Shown in pieces: positions 17,320-26,894 of a DNA stretch of 64,000 bases. Made by a program: the position numbers and the translations under genes. The stretch lies in contig JAFZBN010000018.1 in the NCBI GenBank assembly GCA_017561715.1, forward strand, positions 310,001 to 374,000, given 5' to 3'. This DNA is from Clostridiales bacterium. Its GTDB lineage: Bacteria; Bacillota; Clostridia; Saccharofermentanales; Saccharofermentanaceae. How positions within the stretch are numbered: position 1 is the stretch's first letter; each line of letters opens with the position of its first letter. The notes beneath the pieces were generated by a model. It was not told where the DNA came from. It saw nothing but the letters and a program-made list of their open reading frames with translations, and did not search any database.

Positions 17320-18141
17320 ATGCAGACAACGATTCAAGTCAAAGACAACACATCGAAGATGCAGGATGTAACCAACCTTCCTACAAGAGAAACGATCCTT
17401 CAGGCGAAAGACCTCTGCAAGACCTTCTCAAACGAGAGCATCCAGCAGCACGTTCTGAAGAACCTCAATATCCAGATCCGAAAGGGCGACTTCACGGTCA
17501 TCATGGGCGACTCCGGTGCCGGTAAGTCCACACTGATGTATGCGCTCTCCGGCATGGACCGCCCGAGCCTCGGCTCGATCTCCTACGGCGCCGAAGAGAT
17601 CTCCAAGTACAGTAACGACAAGCTCGCGCTTTTCAGAAGAAACCACTGCGGATTCGTTTTCCAGCAGAACTACTTGAACGACACGATGAGTGTCCTCGAT
17701 AACATCATGGTCAGTGGACTTTTGAAGAATAAGAATCGAAAAGAACTCGCCGAGAAGGCGAAAAAGCTTCTTGCCCAGGTCGGTCTCGACGAAAAGAGCT
17801 ACGGCAAATTCCCGAACCAGCTCAGTGGCGGTGAGCAGCAGCGTGTTGCCCTCGTAAGATCCGTCATCAATGACCCCGAGGTGCTTTTCGCGGATGAACC
17901 GACGGGAGCTCTTAACTCCCAGAACACCAACGCCGTTTTAGACGTTCTCACCGAGATGAATAACCGCGGCCAGAGCATCGTCATGGTCACACATACCGTC
18001 GCGGCCGCCGAGCGCGGAAACCGCATCCTCTACTTAAGAGACGGCGTCATCTGCGACGAGATCGAGCTGACACCTTATAACGGCCCGGACAGAGAGCGCC
18101 ACGTCGCTCTGCGCACATTCCTTTCGAACATGGGGTGGTAA
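17320..18141 (+). CDS. ABC transporter ATPase, MacB/SalX type
   Basis: A 273-residue ATPase with Walker A GDSGAGKST, a Q-loop in VFQQNYLNDTMSVLDNI, signature LSGGEQQRVALVRS, Walker [15 protein letters not shown] and switch His in MVTHTV. The EPTGALN motif and the partner FtsX-like permease place it in the mechanotransmission/antimicrobial-peptide transporter group. About 25 residues precede the first strand. GGAG at the usual distance precedes ATG 17320. The permease gene starts four bases after its stop. One iterated octamer falls exactly on the Walker B codons (17881). Confidence 0.93.
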   Translation: MQTTIQVKDNTSKMQDVTNLPTRETILQAKDLCKTFSNESIQQHVLKNLNIQIRKGDFTVIMGDSGAGKSTLMYALSGMDRPSLGSISYGAEEISKYSNDKLALFRRNHCGFVFQQNYLNDTMSVLDNIMVSGLLKNKNRKELAEKAKKLLAQVGLDEKSYGKFPNQLSGGEQQRVALVRSVINDPEVLFADEPTGALNSQNTNAVLDVLTEMNNRGQSIVMVTHTVAAAERGNRILYLRDGVICDEIELTPYNGPDRERHVALRTFLSNMGW

Positions 18142-18144
18142 GAT

Positions 18145-20493
18145 ATGTATTCACTGTTTTTTATCGCTAAGAATAATCTCAAGAAGCACAAGGGTGAGGT
18201 CGCGATCCTTTTCATCCTGATCTTCCTGGCAGCGCTTCTTCTCTTCTGCAGCCTTTCCCTGATGCTCAGCGGTCCCGCTGCCATTAAGGAGCACGACGAG
18301 AAGTACCACACATCCGATTTTTTGGTCTTCTCTACGACGGAGATGGATGAAAATCTTCCGGAAGCCCTGGCAAAGATCGAATCTCTCGAAGAGACGGAAA
18401 TGGTCGAGTCGATCCCGGTCGTCAACTACCTGGGCGAATACTATACCGGAAGCAAGAGCGAAGACGACGCGATCTCGTATCAGTTCTTCATCGCTGACTC
18501 CAGCAAAAACACATACCTCAATTCCTTCCCGGAAGAATTCGAAAACCTCAACGATTCCGAGATCTGCGTTCCTTACTATATGAAGGACACCATCAAGGTC
18601 GGAGATCCCCTCTACATGAAGGTCGGATCCGAGTTTAAAGAATTCACCGTCAAAGGGTATGTCGAGCACCTGTATTTCGCGACAGCCATGAACGTCAGTG
18701 GATACTACTGCATCGTCAGCCACAGCGACTTCGAGTACTTTGAAAGCAATACCATGAAGGACATGAAAGGTTCGTTCATCTACTGCCAAGTTGCCGAAGG
18801 CACTGACATCGAAGCATACGACAAAGCCGTCCAGCATCTTTTTGACGGGCAGAAAACACCTTCGACCGTTGCTTATCCTCTGATGCATATGGCGACTCTT
18901 GCCACCGCAGACATCGCTTCCGCGATCGTTCTTCTGTTCACCATCATCCTGGTCGGTCTCGCGCTGATCATCATGCACTTCTCGATCAAGAACTTCATCG
19001 AGATGAATATTCAGAACATCGGCCTTCTTCAGGCCACAGGTTATTCGGCAAAAGCACTGCGCTTTTCCTGTGTGATGGAAGAAATGCTTATCTGCGGTGT
19101 GGCCACTGCCCTCGCGATCGGCCTCGGCTGCCTGATCACGACACCCTTGAACTCTCTCGAAGGATCTCTGATGGGACTTTCCGCTTTCTCCGGCATCTGC
19201 GTTCCGGCGCTCATCGCGACCCTGATCGGTATCCCGGTCGCCGTATTCCTCGGAACTCTCGTTGCGTCCAGAAGCTATAAGAAGCTGACGGTCCTCGAGT
19301 CTTTAAGATCCGGCATTCAGAACCACAACTTCAAGAAGAATCACTTCGCGCTCGAAAAGAGCAATCTCCCTTTGAGCCTCGCTCTTTCCGGCAAGCAGAT
19401 CCTCGGACGACCGAAGAAGAACATCTTCATCGCGCTGATCATCGCTCTTCTTACCTTCTCGACACTTCAGGGATTTACGATCTATCAGAACTTCGCGCTC
19501 GAGCAGGAATCCCTTCTTAAGCTCGTCGGATTTGAAGCTGCCGATGTCCAGTGCACCTGCGTCGAGAATCCGCAGATCGTCGACCTTCTGAACGAAGATC
19601 CTCGTGTAGAACGCACTCTCCTTATGAGAAGTGTTTCAAACGTCGAAGTACGCTCCGCGGAAAAGAACACTTCGCTTGGTATCGACGCTTATAACGATGT
19701 AGACGCTCTGCAGTACGAATTCATCCTGGAAGGACGAGTTCCGCAGAACGAAAACGAGATCGTGCTGACCATCGTTAACTCGAAAAAACTCGATGCCAAA
19801 GTCGGCGACGTCGTCAATGTCATCAATCCGACAACAGGCGAAGCCATTCCGTACACAGTAAGCGGCATTGACCAGAAGATCAACAACATGGGGAATAAGG
19901 CCCTGCTGAATGACGCGGGTATCAAGCGCCTCGATCCGGATCACAAATATGTGGACTGCTTGATCTTCCTGAAAGATGGTGTCTCCGTCAAAGACTTCCA
20001 GAGAGAATGGTCGAAGCTTTATCCGAGAGAAGCTTTCATCCTGGTCGATGATCTCATCGGATCCACGATCGATACTCTCGTATCGGCCATGAGCGCGATC
20101 TGCTTCATCTTCGTCGCCCTCACCTGCTTCGTCGTCATCCTGACCGAGATCCTGCTGACAAGATCTCAGATCATCCGAGAAAGATCCGAGCTCGGCGTCA
20201 GCAAAGCGATCGGTTACACCTCCGGCGAACTGATCCGAAGAATGATCATGAGCACACTCCCGGTCGTCATCATCGGAGTCCTCGTCGGATTCGTTCTGCA
20301 GGTCACATTAAACAACAAGATGATGGGCATCGGACTTTCGTCCTTCGGTATCGCGAAGTCGAACCTCTCGACCAATCCTCTGTGGTTCCTCGTGACACTT
20401 CTCATCATCGTCTCCTGCGCGGTCGTCACATGCTGGCTGAACAGCAGATCCATCAGCAAGCTCGAGCCGGTACGTATCTTAAAGGAAGAGTGA
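18145..20493 (+). CDS. FtsX-like ABC transporter permease
   Basis: A 782-residue tandem FtsX/MacB-type permease. TM1 (residues 20-42) is followed by an external domain to about residue 240 and three TMs (250-390). The second half repeats the plan: a TM near 425-445, an external domain to about 645 and three TMs ending before the RSISKLEPVRILKEE tail. This eight-helix layout differs from the ten-helix BceB type. With the ATPase and the divergent two-component pair it forms a likely antimicrobial-peptide-response module. Substrate unknown. Confidence 0.92.
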   Translation: MYSLFFIAKNNLKKHKGEVAILFILIFLAALLLFCSLSLMLSGPAAIKEHDEKYHTSDFLVFSTTEMDENLPEALAKIESLEETEMVESIPVVNYLGEYYTGSKSEDDAISYQFFIADSSKNTYLNSFPEEFENLNDSEICVPYYMKDTIKVGDPLYMKVGSEFKEFTVKGYVEHLYFATAMNVSGYYCIVSHSDFEYFESNTMKDMKGSFIYCQVAEGTDIEAYDKAVQHLFDGQKTPSTVAYPLMHMATLATADIASAIVLLFTIILVGLALIIMHFSIKNFIEMNIQNIGLLQATGYSAKALRFSCVMEEMLICGVATALAIGLGCLITTPLNSLEGSLMGLSAFSGICVPALIATLIGIPVAVFLGTLVASRSYKKLTVLESLRSGIQNHNFKKNHFALEKSNLPLSLALSGKQILGRPKKNIFIALIIALLTFSTLQGFTIYQNFALEQESLLKLVGFEAADVQCTCVENPQIVDLLNEDPRVERTLLMRSVSNVEVRSAEKNTSLGIDAYNDVDALQYEFILEGRVPQNENEIVLTIVNSKKLDAKVGDVVNVINPTTGEAIPYTVSGIDQKINNMGNKALLNDAGIKRLDPDHKYVDCLIFLKDGVSVKDFQREWSKLYPREAFILVDDLIGSTIDTLVSAMSAICFIFVALTCFVVILTEILLTRSQIIRERSELGVSKAIGYTSGELIRRMIMSTLPVVIIGVLVGFVLQVTLNNKMMGIGLSSFGIAKSNLSTNPLWFLVTLLIIVSCAVVTCWLNSRSISKLEPVRILKEE

Positions 20494-20551
20494 TTTTCCG
20501 CCAAGGCTTTTCGTCCTCTCGAAAAGCACTCGTCCTCACATACAAAGTAAA

Positions 20552-20583
20552 AAGGGTCAGATCCCATCGCGGATCTGGCCCTT
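20552..20583 (+). terminator. Terminator of the MacB/FtsX operon
   Basis: Inverted repeat AAGGGTCAGATCC / GGATCTGGCCCTT with a 6-base loop, followed by CTTCATACTTTTTT. It lies about 60 bases past the permease stop. Confidence 0.8.
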
Positions 20584-20613
20584 CTTCATACTTTTTTCCA
20601 AATACACTTCCCT

Positions 20614-20784
20614 GTTCTACAAAGTGTTCTACAAATCTTTCTTTTGTAGAACGTTTTGTAGAACATCGCTCAGGTTCAACAAATTGTTCTATAAATCATC
20701 TTTTTGTAGAACGAATTGTAGAACATCGCTCTTGTTCAGCATATTGTTCTACAAATCTTTCTTTTGTAGAACGATTTGCAGAAC
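20614..20784. repeat. Locus C: three tandem 51-bp GTTCTAC palindromes, 60-bp period
   Basis: Units start at 20614, 20674 and 20734 with 9-bp spacers. Each has an 18-bp arm (GTTCTACAAANTGTTCTA-type), a 15-bp CAAAT..TTTTG loop and an 18-bp opposite arm (TAGAACGNTTTGTAGAAC). Dimensions are identical to loci A and B although the sequence between half-sites differs. Confidence 0.92.
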
Positions 20785-20805
20785 AATTTGCGAGCATAAA
20801 GAAAA

Positions 20806-20828
20806 CCCCCGAGGTTATCGATCGGGGG
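20806..20828 (-). terminator. Minus-strand terminator after the 28-residue peptide gene
   Basis: CCCCCGA / TCGGGGG arms around a 9-base loop. On the minus strand the hairpin is followed by GTTTTCTTTA. It starts 44 bases beyond the peptide stop codon and fits no other minus-strand gene. Confidence 0.75.
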
Positions 20829-20871
20829 CCTATCTTTGTCGTCAAACTTGACTAATTACAAACTCAAAAAC

Positions 20872-20958
20872 TTAGAGAGAAACTCTACTAATATCTACAC
20901 TCAAGCAACCGGAGGATTCCATCGACCATGTTGCCTGAGTTGAATGTTCGTCCTGCAT
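20872..20958 (-). CDS. Putative 28-residue peptide
   Basis: A short reading frame beginning MQDEHSTQATWSMESSG and ending SVDISRVSL, 28 residues with one Cys and nine Ser/Thr. Support comes from its surroundings: a perfect AAAGGAGG ribosome site eight bases before ATG 20958, a plausible minus-strand promoter (TTGTTA, 19 bases, TACACT) about 55-85 bases upstream of the ATG, and a terminator just downstream. Together they make a complete small transcription unit. It has no signal peptide or membrane segment and matches no family I know. It could be a signalling or modified-peptide precursor, or a non-functional frame within a small RNA. The gap 20829-21130 contains nothing else except an iterated octamer at 21064. 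Confidence 0.5.
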   Translation of the reverse strand: MQDEHSTQATWSMESSGCLSVDISRVSL

Positions 20959-21130
20959 CGGTCTGTCCTCCTTTGTTCTTTCTATGGCTTTATGATAGAA
21001 AAGAAAAGTGTATTCACTATGGCTCATTTGTTAACAATTTAAGAAGAAGGTTGCGACTTTGTGAAAAGCACTTTCCGATGCGCACGAAAGCGATGCGTCT
21101 TCATAAGCGTGACAGCGCGTGGCACAACTA

Positions 21131-21160
21131 AAAAGGATCAGGCATTGCCCTGATCCTTTT
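21131..21160 (-). terminator. Terminator overlapping the HD-GYP stop codon
   Basis: AAAAGGATCAGGC / GCCCTGATCCTTTT arms. The TGA stop (21138-21140) lies inside the hairpin, and TTTTTAG follows on the minus strand. Confidence 0.85.
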
Positions 21161-22886
21161 CTTCTTTCTGTGTCGCGTCAGCTTCCAGCTGGCTTTCGTA
21201 GTAGGATTCAAGCTTTTCTCTGGCCGCTTCGTAGTACTTACGAAGTGCCGGATCGAACTGCGTTCCCATGCCTTCCAGGATGATCGCGTTTGCTTTTTCA
21301 AACGGCATCTTCTCTTTATACACACGCTTACTTACGAGCGCGTCGTAAACGTCGGCGACCGCCATGATGCGCGCCTCGATCGGGATGTCGTTTCCGGAAA
21401 GCTGATTCGGATATCCTTTGCCATCCCATCTCTCGTGATGGAAATGCGCGACATTCTCCGCGATGCGGCGGAACTCCATATCGTCGGAGGCGCTTAAGAT
21501 CTCTTTGACGACACGCGCGCCTTCTGCCGAATGCGACTTCATGATCTCATACTCTTCGGGTTCATATCTTCCCGGCTTCAGAAGAACGGCATCCGGAACA
21601 GCGATCTTACCGAGGTCGTGCATTGGCGCGGCCTTCACGACACTCTCATAAAACTTCTTCGAAAGAGTGACTTCAGGATCGTTCTTCATCTCCTCAACCA
21701 GCATGCGGACACCTTCACTGGTGCGTTTGATGTGGCCGCCGGTAAACGGGTCACGGCTTTCAACCATGGTCGCCATGGAGATCAGAAGGTGGTTATTCAT
21801 GAAGAGGATATGCTGTGTTTTCTGATCGACTTCGAAGCGCAGTACCGTGTTGAATTTCTCCTGGAATTCGATGTTCTTGACGTCCGCCGTATCGTCCGTG
21901 ATGAAGAACTGATAGCCTCTGTTCTTTCGTCCGTCGAAAAGGTGATTGACGGTAACATCTAAGATCCTCTGACCGTCTTCACTGTGGTAGTGGATCGGGT
22001 TTTCATCAGTGATCTCGCCGCCGTTAAATGCCTTGATCCATGCGATGATCGTGCTCTTGCACTTCTCGTTATCGCGCACGGACTGATCGACGTGCAGGTC
22101 CTTTAAGAAAGGAAGCCACTGCTTCGCGGTCTCGTTGCTGCCGAGGTAGCGAAGGCGGTAATCGAAGGAAATAAACGCGGTGTCGCCGTTTTGGATCAAT
22201 GTGTCGATGCCCGATTCGATGATGTTATAAAGTGCAAGGCGATAAACGATCAGCAGGTAGAAGAACTGCGCGAAAACATATGACGCCGCGGCAAGTTCGA
22301 TATCGGATGTTACCTTTCTTCCGATGAAGAAAGAAAGCATCGAGATGAATACGGGGATAAACAGGAAGTAGATGATCTTATGCGAGACGTCGCTCTTTTT
22401 GACGTGGCTGTAGATCAGGGCGCCGACGCAGAATGCGAAGCACGCGAAGATCCAAAGATATAAGATCGTGTGAAAGACGCCGTATTCTTTTCCGGTCATA
22501 ACGGTGATGCCGTTCCTGGTCACGATGTCGACAGACTTATAATACATGTCGTTGTAGCCGATCGTCAGGACCGGAAGGTAGACGAGCATCGAGATGCAGA
22601 TCAGACTGCCTCTTGCGATGCGCGGCAGTTTTAAGTGGCAAAGGTCGAAGATCGAGAACGTGACAAACAGGATACTGAAAACGGTCGTGAAATAGATAAG
22701 TTTTAATGCCAGGACCGCCTCATCGATCGTCAAGGCTTTCGCCACTCCGAGGTGAGCCAGAATGTTGAGCGGCACGAGGAAAAACACCAGCGTGATATTC
22801 ACGTCGAAGTGCTTGTGCCACATAAATGCATACGCCAGTGAAAACAATATGGAAAGTCCGAGCAGGATCTCGTAGTACAAAAGCAT
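21138..22886 (-). CDS. 7TM - PAS-like - HD-GYP domain protein
   Basis: A 582-residue protein. Seven or so hydrophobic helices fill residues 3-245, resembling the 7TM sensor region found before histidine kinases. A PAS-like segment (about 250-370) leads to an HD-GYP domain with MHDLGKIAVPDAVLLKPG, HHERWDGKGYP and AVADVYDAL, the metal and signature residues of cyclic-di-GMP phosphodiesterases. Cyclic-di-GMP turnover is inferred from these motifs. ATG 22886 has a GGGGG site; the frame open to 23060 overlaps obgE and is rejected. A TGATATAAT extended -10 at 22924-22929 is the likely promoter. Confidence 0.88.
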   Translation of the reverse strand: MLLYYEILLGLSILFSLAYAFMWHKHFDVNITLVFFLVPLNILAHLGVAKALTIDEAVLALKLIYFTTVFSILFVTFSIFDLCHLKLPRIARGSLICISMLVYLPVLTIGYNDMYYKSVDIVTRNGITVMTGKEYGVFHTILYLWIFACFAFCVGALIYSHVKKSDVSHKIIYFLFIPVFISMLSFFIGRKVTSDIELAAASYVFAQFFYLLIVYRLALYNIIESGIDTLIQNGDTAFISFDYRLRYLGSNETAKQWLPFLKDLHVDQSVRDNEKCKSTIIAWIKAFNGGEITDENPIHYHSEDGQRILDVTVNHLFDGRKNRGYQFFITDDTADVKNIEFQEKFNTVLRFEVDQKTQHILFMNNHLLISMATMVESRDPFTGGHIKRTSEGVRMLVEEMKNDPEVTLSKKFYESVVKAAPMHDLGKIAVPDAVLLKPGRYEPEEYEIMKSHSAEGARVVKEILSASDDMEFRRIAENVAHFHHERWDGKGYPNQLSGNDIPIEARIMAVADVYDALVSKRVYKEKMPFEKANAIILEGMGTQFDPALRKYYEAAREKLESYYESQLEADATQKEEKDQGNA

Positions 22887-22923
22887 CGTATTATCCCCCT
22901 TACGATTTAAAACCCCTGTCTGC

Positions 22924-22932
22924 ATTATATCA
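22924..22932 (-). promoter_or_regulatory. Extended -10 promoter of the HD-GYP gene
   Basis: On the minus strand TGA-TATAAT lies 37 bases before the start codon, with no clear -35. The rest of the 22887-23056 gap holds an inverted pair of iterated octamers (22977, 23046) and the palindrome GGCCGGACGCCGGCC. Confidence 0.5.
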
Positions 22933-23056
22933 TGGATAGACCGCCGCTTCCTCCATAACGATAAAAAGGCCGCTCGAAAAGCACTCGGGCGGTCATTTTG
23001 TTTTCTTCTTTTGGGAGCGGCGGGTGGTCGGCCGGACGCCGGCCGGTGCTTTTCGA

Positions 23057-24519
<1,463 letters not shown>

Positions 24520-24573
24520 GATCAATTCTTTTCCATTACCAAGGGAAAGTCCCCGAAATATCCGAGCGAAAAA

Positions 24574-24855
24574 TTACTCAGCCGGATAAACGCTGACCTT
24601 CTTCTTGTCACGGCCCATACGCTCATACTTAACATGGCCGTCGATACGTGCATAGAGAGTATCGTCGGAACCGATGCCAACGTTTGTGCCCGGGTGGATC
24701 TTTGTGCCGCGCTGTCTTACGAGGATGTTGCCGGCAGTAACGAGCTGTCCGTCACCCTTCTTAGCACCAAGGCGCTTAGATTCAGAGTCACGACCGTTCT
24801 TGGTCGAACCCATACCCTTTTTATGAGCGAAGAGTTGCAAATTCATCTTTAACAT
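24574..24855 (-). CDS. rpmA: 50S ribosomal protein L27
   Basis: A 93-residue large-subunit protein near the peptidyl-transferase centre. The sequence after [10 protein letters not shown] is the usual [20 protein letters not shown], and the core includes [16 protein letters not shown]. The short N-terminal extension ending in LQLFA is the cleavage site for the Prp protease encoded next door. GGAGGG seven bases before ATG 24855 sets the start. Confidence 0.97.
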   Translation of the reverse strand: MLKMNLQLFAHKKGMGSTKNGRDSESKRLGAKKGDGQLVTAGNILVRQRGTKIHPGTNVGIGSDDTLYARIDGHVKYERMGRDKKKVSVYPAE

Positions 24856-24874
24856 GGTCAAGCCCTCCATTTTC

Positions 24875-25231
24875 TCATTTAGTCTTCGTTGTCACCCGCA
24901 GATAACTCGTACCGTAATTCTCTTTGACACTTTCTTCTACATCCAGGATGCCCCGGACGATTGTCTTAAAGATCACCTGGGCGGTCTCCCGCTCCTTTTC
25001 CGTGATGCTTTCCGGTGTCCATACCTCACAGAAATTACTTTCGTTTCCTGTGACCATATAGAAGTCTTTCCAGGCAAGCTGCTCTTCCAGTGCATTTACG
25101 CAAGTGGTAAAGAGTGTCGAGATCGAAGAACAGATGATATCTTTTCCTTCTTCCTCGTATCCCGCGTGGCCCTCACTTGAGAACCCGAGGATCCTTCCCT
25201 TTTGATCTTTCCATATGACGATCGAGATCAT
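24875..25231 (-). CDS. prp: Ribosomal-processing cysteine protease
   Basis: A 118-residue enzyme that removes the N-terminal extension of L27 in Firmicutes. The catalytic pair is visible as His22 in EGHAGY and Cys34 in DIICSSIS. It lies between rplU and rpmA, the standard position, with about 30- and 19-base gaps. L27 in this window carries the matching cleavage sequence. Confidence 0.93.
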   Translation of the reverse strand: MISIVIWKDQKGRILGFSSEGHAGYEEEGKDIICSSISTLFTTCVNALEEQLAWKDFYMVTGNESNFCEVWTPESITEKERETAQVIFKTIVRGILDVEESVKENYGTSYLRVTTKTK

Positions 25232-25261
25232 GATACAGGTACAACCTTCTAATTATCCGTC

Positions 25262-25570
25262 TCAGCCCTTGATGCCTGTGATGCGGACGCGTGTATACGG
25301 CTGTCTGTGGCCATTTGTTCTTCTATAGCCCTTCTTAGCCTTCATCTTGAATACGACGATCTTCTTGTTCTTGCCCTGCTTAACGATCTCGCCCTCAACG
25401 GATGCCTTAACATCAGCGCCGGCCTTGATACCGTTATCATCAGCAACTGCGATAACCTGGTCAAAAGTGATCTTTTCACCGGCTTCGCCCTCGAGCTTCT
25501 CTACGAAGATCTCGTCGCCCTCGGCAACCTTGTACTGCTTGCCGCCTGTCAGAATAACTGCATACTGCAT
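25262..25570 (-). CDS. rplU: 50S ribosomal protein L21
   Basis: A 102-residue large-subunit protein that binds 23S rRNA. It has the typical MQYAVILTGGKQYKVAEGD start, GEKITFDQV centre and basic KKGYRRTNGHRQPYTRVRI end. It heads the rplU-prp-rpmA operon behind a sigma-A promoter and a leader of about 140 bases. Confidence 0.97.
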   Translation of the reverse strand: MQYAVILTGGKQYKVAEGDEIFVEKLEGEAGEKITFDQVIAVADDNGIKAGADVKASVEGEIVKQGKNKKIVVFKMKAKKGYRRTNGHRQPYTRVRITGIKG

Positions 25571-25745
25571 AAAAACGTTTCCCTCCTGTTCATCCAGTCT
25601 CGCTGTCTTATCCTAGGCACTTGCCTTCTTTTCTTTGCGAAAAGCACTATGGTTCGTGCGTTTGCGCTCAAAAAAAGGCACAGATTTAGGAGCCCGGCAC
25701 ATGCGGTCACCGCAATAGAATACCATGCGTTTGGGGGTACGTCAA
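25571..25745 (-). promoter_or_regulatory. rplU promoter and leader (possible L21 leader RNA)
   Basis: TTGACG (25740-25745), a 17-base spacer and TATTCT (25717-25722) form the promoter on the minus strand. The transcribed leader of about 140 bases before rplU is in the position of the known Firmicutes L21 leader, but I did not confirm its fold. An iterated octamer lies at 25640. The remaining 25746-25867 stretch past lacI-type gene shows nothing I recognise. Confidence 0.65.
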
Positions 25746-25867
25746 GTAAAAATATTATATATATACGAGTTTTGCGTGGCGGAAGATCCTGTCTTCTGCT
25801 CCTCAGACAGTTTGCGGAGCAAAACTCGTCGCCGCCGACAGATCTTTCCGCCGCGCAGACACGCAGA

Positions 25868-26875
25868 TTATTTAATCTTCTTCACTGATGCGCCGAAGTC
25901 GATGACGGCTTTCAGACGGATGTTTCTCGGGTCGCCGTTATACTCTTCCTTCATGCGCTCGAGAAGGAGGCGCACCGCGGTCTGGCCGATCTTTCGGATC
26001 GGCTGGATGCCGATGGTCAGCGTCGGATTATACACGTGCGCGATCGTCTGGTTCTCAAAGCCGACAAATGACAGCTCATCCGGGATCACGATCTTCTTTT
26101 CGTTGATGTACATGACGGCACCGCAGGTAAGGTCATTACCGCTCGCGAAAACGGCCGTCGGACGGTCCTTTTTCTGCATAAAACGAACCATGGCCGTGTA
26201 TCCGCTTTCTTCCGAAACGTTCTCGAGATACAGGAGCTCGGGGTCGACGGAAAGGCCCGCCTCTTCGTGTGCTTTTCGATAGCCCGCGACACGGTCATCC
26301 GTGGTGTTAAAGCCCTGCGTTCCGCCGATGAAACCGATCTTCTTGTGACCGTTATCGATCAGGTGCTTCGTGATGCGGTAAGCGATGTCTACGTTATCGA
26401 TGGTAACGGAGTCGCAGGAGACCTGCGGGTATTCCATATCGATGAAAACGATCGGGACGTCTGCCTTGGTCGCGCGGTCGATGTCCTCCTGGCGCACGTT
26501 CATCGGCTGCATGATGATGCCGTCGATCTGCTTGTTGATCAGGAAGTTGATCTTATCGGAAGCGCCCGTCGGATCGCCCTGGTTATAGTCGCAGATGATC
26601 ATACTGTAGCCGTTGGCGTACAGCTCCTGGTCGATAAAGGAAAGGATCGAAACGCCGTAGTAATCGGAAAGGCTCGGGATCAGAACGCCGACAGACATCG
26701 TCTTTCTCGTCTTCATGCCGCGCGCGACGGTATTTACCTGATAATTCAGGGCAGCGATCGCGTTTTCGATCTGCTGACGATTCTCTTCGAGTACATTTCC
26801 CCCGTTAATGAACTTCGAAACGGTCGAGATCGAAACACCTGCCATTTTAGCAACATCTTTGATCGTAGATGACAT
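25868..26875 (-). CDS. LacI-family transcriptional regulator
   Basis: A 335-residue repressor-type protein. The helix-turn-helix covers residues 4-25 (IKDVAKMAGVSISTVSKFIN), followed by a hinge helix. A periplasmic-binding-protein-like sensor domain starts with SVGVLIPSLSDYYG. It includes CDSVTIDNVDIAYRITKHLI and a C-terminal PIRKIGQTAVRLLLERM. The ligand, probably a sugar, cannot be read from the sequence, and no sugar-utilisation genes adjoin it. It is last in an apparent murC-membrane protein-lacI operon. Confidence 0.92.
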   Translation of the reverse strand: MSSTIKDVAKMAGVSISTVSKFINGGNVLEENRQQIENAIAALNYQVNTVARGMKTRKTMSVGVLIPSLSDYYGVSILSFIDQELYANGYSMIICDYNQGDPTGASDKINFLINKQIDGIIMQPMNVRQEDIDRATKADVPIVFIDMEYPQVSCDSVTIDNVDIAYRITKHLIDNGHKKIGFIGGTQGFNTTDDRVAGYRKAHEEAGLSVDPELLYLENVSEESGYTAMVRFMQKKDRPTAVFASGNDLTCGAVMYINEKKIVIPDELSFVGFENQTIAHVYNPTLTIGIQPIRKIGQTAVRLLLERMKEEYNGDPRNIRLKAVIDFGASVKKIK

Positions 26876-26894
26876 AGGCCCTTATCCTCCTCGG

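Noticed and set aside
17881-17888. Octamer copy in Walker B as evidence of selection for the motif
   Set aside because: The codons encode the conserved VLFADEP motif, so this copy may exist for protein reasons. I keep it in the count but give it no weight.
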